Shown: in pieces, positions 58,495-64,000 of the stretch
How positions within the stretch are numbered: position 1 is the stretch's first letter
Layout: each line of letters begins with the position of its first letter
Source: Bacteriovoracaceae bacterium
GTDB lineage: Bacteria > Bdellovibrionota > UBA1018
DNA: 64,000 nucleotides
Assembly (NCBI GenBank): GCA_947447665.1
Contig: CANFJX010000001.1
Location: 275,911-339,910 of the forward strand
Direction of reading: 5' to 3'
The notes under the pieces: model-generated
Seen by the model: the letters and a program-made list of their open reading frames with translations, nothing else
Told to the model about the DNA's origin: nothing
Database searches by the model: none
Position numbers and translations under genes: made by a program

Positions 58495-58841
58495 GATGAG
58501 GCTCCGACTGGTTCTTCTTCGTCTTCGCCAAAGTGCAACAAAAGTATTCCAATCATCGCTAAGGCAATCCCTAGGAGCTTCTGGCCCGAAACTTTTTCAT
58601 TAAGAAATACCATTGAAATACTGGAAATTAGAGCGGTTCCAAGACCTTCCCAAATAGCAATCGCTATTCCAACTGAAATTTTACGAAGAGCAAAAGAGAG
58701 AAGGACATAAGAAGAGGAAATGAAGCAATACATTAGTCCATACATCCATGGGTTGCCAGAATGTCCCGAGGCGTTCATGAGCAGAGTACCCGCTACTTCA
58801 GTAGCAATGGCTAAAAACAAAAAGATCCATGCTTGCATCAT
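58491..58841 (-). CDS. mdtJ: SMR-family transporter subunit, MdtJ-like
   Basis: The 116 aa protein has four helices with the essential Glu in AIATEVAGTLLM, SYVLLSFALRKISVGIAIAIWEGLG, and a charged C-terminus (GEDEEEPVG). This matches MdtJ, the partner of MdtI in spermidine export. It lies 17 bases after hppD and close to speA, which makes agmatine, a spermidine precursor. Other SMR pairs with guanidinium or drug substrates remain possible. Confidence 0.82.
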   Translation of the reverse strand: MMQAWIFLFLAIATEVAGTLLMNASGHSGNPWMYGLMYCFISSSYVLLSFALRKISVGIAIAIWEGLGTALISSISMVFLNEKVSGQKLLGIALAMIGILLLHFGEDEEEPVGASS

Positions 58842-58858
58842 CTACAAATCTACTTTCA

Positions 58859-59941
58859 CTACTTTAAAACGCCGCGACGAATTTGATCTCGTTCAATTGC
58901 CTCAAAAAGAGCTCTAAAATTACCCTCTCCAAAGCCCAGGTTGCCACGCCGCTGAATGAACTCAAAAAAGAATGGCCCCAAAATCTCCTCAGAGAAGATC
59001 TGCAGGAGATAGCCTGTCTCATCTCCATCAAGCAAAATTCCCAAGTCCTCCAGCTCACCGAGATTCTCGGTGACTCTTGGAACCCGGCTAGGAACGGCTT
59101 CATAATAGGTATGAGGCACGGACAAAAATTTAAACTGCTTTCCTCTCAGTGCAATCAAGGTGTCCGCGAGACCGGTCGTCACCAAGGCAAGGTGCTGAAC
59201 ACCTGGCCCCTTCATCCGATTAACAAACTCCTGAACTTGGCTCTGGGGATTGGTCCCCTCATTGATCGGGACTTTAATTTTTCTGCACGGAGACTCGACC
59301 ACATCCGAGATCAGCCCCGTTTTCCCAGTACTGATATCAAAGTGGCGGGTCACATTAAATCCAAACACTTCACGATACCATTGAACCCAGTTTTTCATCT
59401 CGCCCATTCCAACATTATTAGTCAGATGGTCGATGGACTGAATTCCAAGCGGCGAAGGACTTTCTAAACGCTGAGCAATGAGGTGCTGGTCAAAGAGCGC
59501 AGGCTTTGAATGCCCTCCGGGGGCATGCCGCTCGATAAACGCATACCTTACATGGGCCGGAGTCCAGATCTCCGAGCGAACGACCCTACCCTGCGGGGAT
59601 TCGTAAACTTGGGGCTCTAGTGCAGGCCTCGCCCCTCGTTTCACTGCTTCGTGAAATGCCTGGGTCGCGTCTTGAACTTCGATTGCAAGGACACAAATGC
59701 CTTCTCCATGTTGTTCTAAAAATTGGAGCGAAGGAGATATTTGAGTTTGACCGGCCACGTCTGGCTGGGTGAGTAAAATCCTTACCCGGCCCTGAGCGTA
59801 AAGTTCACTCTTCGTATTTTGAAGCGGATGAGTTCTCTGTCCGACTTTCTCAAATCCCATTCGGCTCAAAACTGCCGCCATAGAATCTAAATGCCTTACG
59901 GCAAACTCAACGTGATCAAATCCTTGATTTAATATTTCCAC
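58859..59941 (-). CDS. hppD: 4-hydroxyphenylpyruvate dioxygenase
   Basis: The 360 aa protein has two vicinal-oxygen-chelate halves. Iron ligands are His in SIDHLTNNV, His in GVQHLALVT and Glu in FFEFIQRRGN. The C-terminal FGEGNFRALFEAIERDQIRRG is typical of the family. It turns 4-hydroxyphenylpyruvate into homogentisate in tyrosine breakdown. The start is GTG 59941 with GGGGAGGGG upstream. Other tyrosine catabolism genes (hmgA, fahA) are not in the window. Confidence 0.94.
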   Translation of the reverse strand: MEILNQGFDHVEFAVRHLDSMAAVLSRMGFEKVGQRTHPLQNTKSELYAQGRVRILLTQPDVAGQTQISPSLQFLEQHGEGICVLAIEVQDATQAFHEAVKRGARPALEPQVYESPQGRVVRSEIWTPAHVRYAFIERHAPGGHSKPALFDQHLIAQRLESPSPLGIQSIDHLTNNVGMGEMKNWVQWYREVFGFNVTRHFDISTGKTGLISDVVESPCRKIKVPINEGTNPQSQVQEFVNRMKGPGVQHLALVTTGLADTLIALRGKQFKFLSVPHTYYEAVPSRVPRVTENLGELEDLGILLDGDETGYLLQIFSEEILGPFFFEFIQRRGNLGFGEGNFRALFEAIERDQIRRGVLK

Positions 59942-59964
59942 TTGCCCCTCCCCAGGTCTAGTGT

Positions 59965-61980
59965 TCAGTCCAGCAATGAATTATCCTCAGAATTATAAGC
60001 CATTCCATGAACAGCCGCCTCGGCAGAACCCCTCAAAGCGTTTTCAACTGAGTGGGCATTCAATTTCGACTGTTTGTCGTAGTCAACATAGGTATATCCG
60101 TACAGAACCTCTTCGTAGAAGTTTTGTAAATCTACACCCTCTCTTGGTTTAATTTGCCCCTCACGAACTCGGGAGTCAATCTGTTCTTTGACCCGCTTTT
60201 CCAGGTCCGTTGCACTGTATTGAATCCATGAAAGGACGCCCGCAATGGTATTCCCCTTAATCACTTCCTCAATATAGTAACCACCGGGTTCGGTTTCATC
60301 CAAGAACACATGAACTTCATTCACCCTTCCGAATAAATTATGGAGGTCTCCCATAATGTCTTGGTAAGCACCCATCAAAAAGAAACCTAAGTAATAAGAT
60401 TCCTGGCTCTTAAACTGATGCAAAGGTAGGGTATCCTTAATGTCTCTTAAATCGATAAATTTATTCACCTTTCCATCTGAGTCGCAGGTGATATCAACTA
60501 AGGTTGCATCTCGAGTAGGCTGTTCATCGTGCCGATGCAGGGGCACAATCGGAAATAAGTGCTGAATGGCCCAGTGATCCGGGATCGATTGAAACAGTGA
60601 AAAATTACACAAGTACTGATCAGCTAAGTGCTTCTTCAAGGCTTCCACTTCATCTGGTACGTATTTAAGGCCAGCGGCATTCTTATTAATGACCTTACAA
60701 ATCTGCCAAAAAAGATACTCGACTTTGGCCTTATCTTCGAGGGACAAAAACCCTAACTTGAACATACTCAAGGCTTCATCTTTTCTTTGAAGCGCATCAT
60801 GAAAATGCTCTAGCAAGTTTTTCGAGGAAAGATGCTGGGAAAGATATCGCATTTCCTTTACGACATCTTCTTCGTCTGGAGTTTCTTCCATTGGAATTGG
60901 GGTTGCACCCACTTCGATATTACCAAAAACATTCACTACTAAAACAGAATGATGAGCAACTAGAGCACGGCCGCTCTCTGACACAATATTAGGTTCGGCA
61001 ACTTCCTCAGCCTGACAGACCTCTTGGATCGAATAGACCACATCGCTGACATACTCTGCCAAAGAGTAATTGATCGAACTATCAAAGCTCGTGCGAGAGC
61101 CGTCATAGTCCACACCCAGTCCGCCGCCCACATCCAGGTACTCTAAATTGAGGCCCATTTTCTGGAGCTTGGCGTAAATCCGAGTTCCCTCTTTAACAGC
61201 GTCCTTGATGCTCTTAATATTAGTCACTTGGGAGCCGATGTGAAAATGAAGGAGTTTAAAACTATCTTGAAGACCTTCTTGTCGAAGGACATTCACAGCG
61301 TAAAGTAGTTCAGGAGTGGTGAGACCAAACTTAGCAAACTCGCCACCGCTAGACTCCCACTTGCCGCTTCCTTTGGAGTAGAGCTTGGATCGCATACCGA
61401 TGAGCGGCGTGACGCCAAGCTCTTTAGCCACTGAAATCACCTGGAAGAGCTCAGAGAGCTTTTCCACCACAATAATGACTCGCTTACCGAGCTTTAAGCC
61501 CATCAATGCCGTCTTAATAAAAGCATGATCTTTGTAGCCGTTGCAGATGATCAAAGCTTGAGGAGGCGTATTCATCGCGACGACAACAGCCAACTCGCCT
61601 TTAGAGCCCGCTTCGAGCCCAAAGTCATACGGTCGTCCAGCGTCGACAATCTCTTCGACCACTTCGCGCATTTGATTGACTTTGATCGGGTACACACCCT
61701 GATACTTGCCTTTGTAACCAAACTCAGCGATCGACTTCTTAAATGCTTCGTTGAGACTCACCACTCGGTGGCGAATGATATCTTGAAACCGAATGAGTAC
61801 AGGCAGCCCGACACCCTGAGAGCGAACCTCTTCGATCACACTTTTAATATCAACCCCAGGACCTTCTCCTCTTCTCGGATGAACGGTCATATTACCGCTT
61901 GGATTGATACTAAAGTATTGGTCGCCCCAATTCTCAATATTATACAACTTCAGTGAATCGGACACACTCCATGTTTTCAT
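59965..61980 (-). CDS. speA: Biosynthetic arginine decarboxylase
   Basis: The 671 aa PLP enzyme shows NWGDQYFSINPSGN, the PLP-lysine motif VYPIKVNQ (Lys100), EAGSKGELAVV, LLHFHIGSQVTNI, YLDVGGGLGVDYDGS, SESGRALVAHH and the long SpeA C-terminal region. It yields agmatine from arginine for polyamine synthesis. Frame extends to TTG 62016, but ATG 61980 fits the family start better; neither has a strong SD. Downstream lie hppD and mdtJI. Confidence 0.95.
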   Translation of the reverse strand: MKTWSVSDSLKLYNIENWGDQYFSINPSGNMTVHPRRGEGPGVDIKSVIEEVRSQGVGLPVLIRFQDIIRHRVVSLNEAFKKSIAEFGYKGKYQGVYPIKVNQMREVVEEIVDAGRPYDFGLEAGSKGELAVVVAMNTPPQALIICNGYKDHAFIKTALMGLKLGKRVIIVVEKLSELFQVISVAKELGVTPLIGMRSKLYSKGSGKWESSGGEFAKFGLTTPELLYAVNVLRQEGLQDSFKLLHFHIGSQVTNIKSIKDAVKEGTRIYAKLQKMGLNLEYLDVGGGLGVDYDGSRTSFDSSINYSLAEYVSDVVYSIQEVCQAEEVAEPNIVSESGRALVAHHSVLVVNVFGNIEVGATPIPMEETPDEEDVVKEMRYLSQHLSSKNLLEHFHDALQRKDEALSMFKLGFLSLEDKAKVEYLFWQICKVINKNAAGLKYVPDEVEALKKHLADQYLCNFSLFQSIPDHWAIQHLFPIVPLHRHDEQPTRDATLVDITCDSDGKVNKFIDLRDIKDTLPLHQFKSQESYYLGFFLMGAYQDIMGDLHNLFGRVNEVHVFLDETEPGGYYIEEVIKGNTIAGVLSWIQYSATDLEKRVKEQIDSRVREGQIKPREGVDLQNFYEEVLYGYTYVDYDKQSKLNAHSVENALRGSAEAAVHGMAYNSEDNSLLD

Positions 61981-62039
61981 TCCCACGGCTGTATCATCTC
62001 GCGGTCTGGGTCGCAAAGATTAAATGAGTCAACCATTAA

Positions 62040-62476
62040 AAAATTACGCAAGACTGTAAGCCGGGTTCTGTCTTCATCTCATTTCTAACAGCCTAAACGA
62101 AATGGAGGCGATCATTCCTCTCGAACTCACGTTACCGTAAGCCTCTAGCGGCCTTACCCGGAGGTATTGGTCTAGCAAACCGAAACCTCCCTATTTGGCC
62201 TTGCTCCAGGTAGGGTTTGCCGTGCCACCTTTGTCACCAAAGGCGCGGTGGGCTCTTACCCCACCGTTTCACCCTGACCTCGCTTCAGACGAATCTCAAG
62301 AGAGGCGGTTTATTTTCTGTTGCACTTTCCGTCACCGATTCGTCGCCAAATCGGTGCCTGGTCGTTAACCAGTACCTTGCTTTATGGAGCCCGGACTTTC
62401 CTCCCACAAAACTTATTTCCAAACGATTCGAAAACCGTTGAAAAAAACTTTGTCAGCGATCGCCCGTCTTGCGTAA
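62040..62476 (-). ncRNA. rnpB: RNase P RNA, bacterial type A
   Basis: The minus strand carries the RNase P core: GGAAAGTCCGGGCTCC near the 5' side, GTAACGTGAGTTCGAGAG-like core and ACAGAACCCGGCTTAC near the 3' end. Helix P1 is formed by ACGCAAGAC (62466-62474) and GTCTTGCGT (62046-62054), fixing the ends. A T-run follows the 3' end. It cleaves tRNA leaders. It starts ten bases after the zinc-ribbon gene. Confidence 0.95.
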
Positions 62477-62483
62477 AACTTTC

Positions 62484-63251
62484 TTAACTGTTCGCTGCTT
62501 GCGCAGTTTCTTTGAGACTTTCGCCGGCAGCTACCGGGACAAACAGAATACGATTACAGCTCGGACATTGATGAAGCGCGTTCCCCTTCTGAAGCTCAAT
62601 ATAGAGCTGAGGGGGCAGCATCATGTTGCAGGCTCGGCACCGGCCACCAACTGCAGGGACCAATCCGATCCCACCGCGGGCTTTGCGAATTCGATCATAT
62701 TGCGAAAGAATTCTAATCTCGACGCCTGGTAAAAACCGATTTCGCTCGGAAAGCAATTGAGTCAGATCTGCTCCTAGTGCTTGGCCCTGACCCAAAACAG
62801 TTTCCGACTGACGCCCATGATCCGATTCAAGCTTCTCTAATTCGCCTTGGAGGGATGTTAACTCATTTTGATGAGCATCCATCTCTGTGGTTGATTTTCT
62901 TTTCTGCTCCTCGAGATTCAGAGCAAGTCGCTTAAGTTGCTCAATTTCTTTGGAGGCAGCTTGAAACTCTTGGGTGTTCTGAACGGATTCTAATTTAGCG
63001 GCTGAGCGGCTCGACCGCTCAAGATTTAAATCCAATGCAGCTTGAGTCTGGCGAGCCACTTTATCTAGCTCAGCGATCTTATTTTTCTTGGCTTCACAGG
63101 CAGCTTTTACTTTCTTAAGAGCTTCCTCCGCAGCTTTCAAACCGGCGGGCAAAGCCTCTTGATTCTTTCGAATCGCGTCAATTTTTAAATCCAGCTCTTG
63201 GAGCTGTTCCAAATTCTTAAGTTGTTCCACTAAAGGGAGCGGCTGATTCAC
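62484..63251 (-). CDS. Coiled-coil zinc-ribbon protein (COG1579 type)
   Basis: The 255 aa product is a long coiled coil (about 10-170; LQELDLKIDAIRKNQEAL and later heptads) followed by a zinc ribbon with CRAC (CRACNM) and CPSC (CPSCNR). The family is widespread, possibly nucleic-acid binding. The frame extends to TTG 63269, but GTG 63251 follows AGGAGG by six bases. It overlaps the Nif3 gene and precedes rnpB, an arrangement also seen elsewhere. Confidence 0.88.
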   Translation of the reverse strand: MNQPLPLVEQLKNLEQLQELDLKIDAIRKNQEALPAGLKAAEEALKKVKAACEAKKNKIAELDKVARQTQAALDLNLERSSRSAAKLESVQNTQEFQAASKEIEQLKRLALNLEEQKRKSTTEMDAHQNELTSLQGELEKLESDHGRQSETVLGQGQALGADLTQLLSERNRFLPGVEIRILSQYDRIRKARGGIGLVPAVGGRCRACNMMLPPQLYIELQKGNALHQCPSCNRILFVPVAAGESLKETAQAANS

Positions 63252-64000
63252 TTCTTTCCTCCTGACCAAAACATCTGTGTCGGTGTCTGAACATCCATTA
63301 CCCTTAACCCGAGACCTAAAAGCCAGTCCTTCATGGTTTCCACAAAGAATCTTTCGCTTTCTCGGTGCCCAAGCTCCATCACCGCCACTCCAAGACGCTG
63401 TCCCTGGAGAGCATTATGGTAGCCTACCTCTCCCGTAATGAACAAATCGCACTTTACGTCGGCAGCAGACTCCACGAATGATGCCCCTTTCCCAGCTGTA
63501 AAACCCACTCGCACTACCCGGGAAGGAGGAGGGTTTGTTATCCAAAACCCATTTACCTTAAATGTGTTTCTAACATCTTTGGCCACTTCTGAAAAGGGCC
63601 TTGGATGCCTAAATTCGCCCCAAAAGCCATAACCCGATCCTCGAACCAGACTCTCTCCTGACTTGAGCCGCTGTTCGGCAACGGTGTCATAAAACCTTCC
63701 CTTGACTTCTACACCTAAGCCCTCAGAAACCTGACTCACAACTTCCAGTGCGCAGCGGTCAAAATTCGTATGACAAGACACCACAGCAATGCCCCGTCGC
63801 ATCGCCTCGAAAGCCAAGCTTCCAGGTGTCCACCTTGAAATCCCACGACTTTTCGGAAACAAACAAGGATGATGGGTAACAATCAGACTAAAACCATTTT
63901 GAGTTGCTAGATCGATCGCCTCTTCGGTCAAATCAATGGAGACGACCGCCCCCGAAGTCGTCCACAGAGGGTCGCCAACAAGTAGTCCTACATTATCCCA
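63248..64000 (-). CDS. Nif3-like dinuclear metal-binding protein, 5' end outside the window
   Basis: The frame is open from the right edge with WDNVGLLVGDP, a near N-terminal Nif3 motif, then THHPCLFP (metal His pair), SCHTNFDRC and the C-terminal TGEVGYHNALQGQRLGVAVMELGHRESE. Only a few residues should be missing. Nif3/DUF34 proteins bind two metal ions; some act as GTP cyclohydrolase-like, most have no known role. It overlaps the zinc-ribbon gene. Confidence 0.9.
   Translation of the reverse strand, partial: WDNVGLLVGDPLWTTSGAVVSIDLTEEAIDLATQNGFSLIVTHHPCLFPKSRGISRWTPGSLAFEAMRRGIAVVSCHTNFDRCALEVVSQVSEGLGVEVKGRFYDTVAEQRLKSGESLVRGSGYGFWGEFRHPRPFSEVAKDVRNTFKVNGFWITNPPPSRVVRVGFTAGKGASFVESAADVKCDLFITGEVGYHNALQGQRLGVAVMELGHRESERFFVETMKDWLLGLGLRVMDVQTPTQMFWSGGKK

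Noticed and set aside
58883..59467. 194-codon plus-strand open frame opposite hppD
   Set aside because: Antisense to a gene with all iron ligands; no domain seen.
61525..61956. 143-codon plus-strand open frame opposite speA
   Set aside because: Antisense to the conserved PLP region.
62217..62441. Short plus-strand open frame inside the RNase P region
   Set aside because: The minus strand is a clear structured RNA; the frame has no coding character.

Overview
The window looks like a chromosomal segment of a free-living Gram-negative bacterium of roughly even base composition. Gram-negative envelope genes (TamA/TamB, TlpA-type lipoprotein, BamA-fold barrel), a Tad/Flp pilus gene followed by several FHA-domain proteins, a bEBP-type sigma-54 activator and the run secY-adk-map-infA-rpmJ-rpsM-rpsK-rpsD-rpoA-rplQ fit a former deltaproteobacterial lineage, most plausibly Bdellovibrionota. 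That placement is inference from gene content, not a measured phylogeny.

Layout. 1-4641 (minus): tadC, a DUF192 protein and three consecutive FHA proteins, the last running off the left edge. 4846-5949 (plus): nagZ. 5946-11237 (minus): a propionyl-CoA module (carboxyltransferase, biotin carboxylase, biotin carrier, methylmalonyl-CoA mutase large subunit). 11316-15253: tamB and tamA. 15334-19039: a sigma-54 activator, an anti-sigma/sigma-like pair and an HNH nuclease gene with a probably leaderless mRNA. 19155-22856: a thioredoxin-like lipoprotein, a secreted protein of unknown function and a papain-family protease. 22855-43327: one almost continuous minus-strand block holding the str, S10, spc and alpha ribosomal operons, opened by two tandem promoters before rpsL and closed by a strong terminator after rplQ. 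43367-48143: clpP, clpX and lon. 48414-51540: a small unknown protein, a thioesterase, murI and an MFS transporter. 51541-54926: a visibly A/T-richer island with a PilZ-methyltransferase fusion and a six-helix membrane class III cyclase. 55092-58196: pepP, dusB and a HAD phosphatase. 58171-62016: mdtI, mdtJ, hppD and speA. 62040-64000: RNase P RNA, a zinc-ribbon coiled-coil protein and a Nif3-family protein cut by the right edge.

How genes work together. The carboxylase plus mutase would turn propionyl-CoA into succinyl-CoA, but epimerase and the B12-binding small subunit are not in this window. SpeA with the MdtJI pair suggests polyamine synthesis and export. TamA and TamB are adjacent as expected for partners. 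The most unusual unit is the PilZ-methyltransferase/cyclase pair, which joins a possible cyclic-di-GMP input, a PhcB-like methyltransferase fold and a nucleotide cyclase in two genes 3 nt apart. Also notable are the missing tuf gene in the str-S10 join, replaced by a small secreted Pro/Ser-rich protein, and many lineage-specific tails on ribosomal proteins.

No tRNA, rRNA, CRISPR array, insertion sequence or phage gene was recognised.
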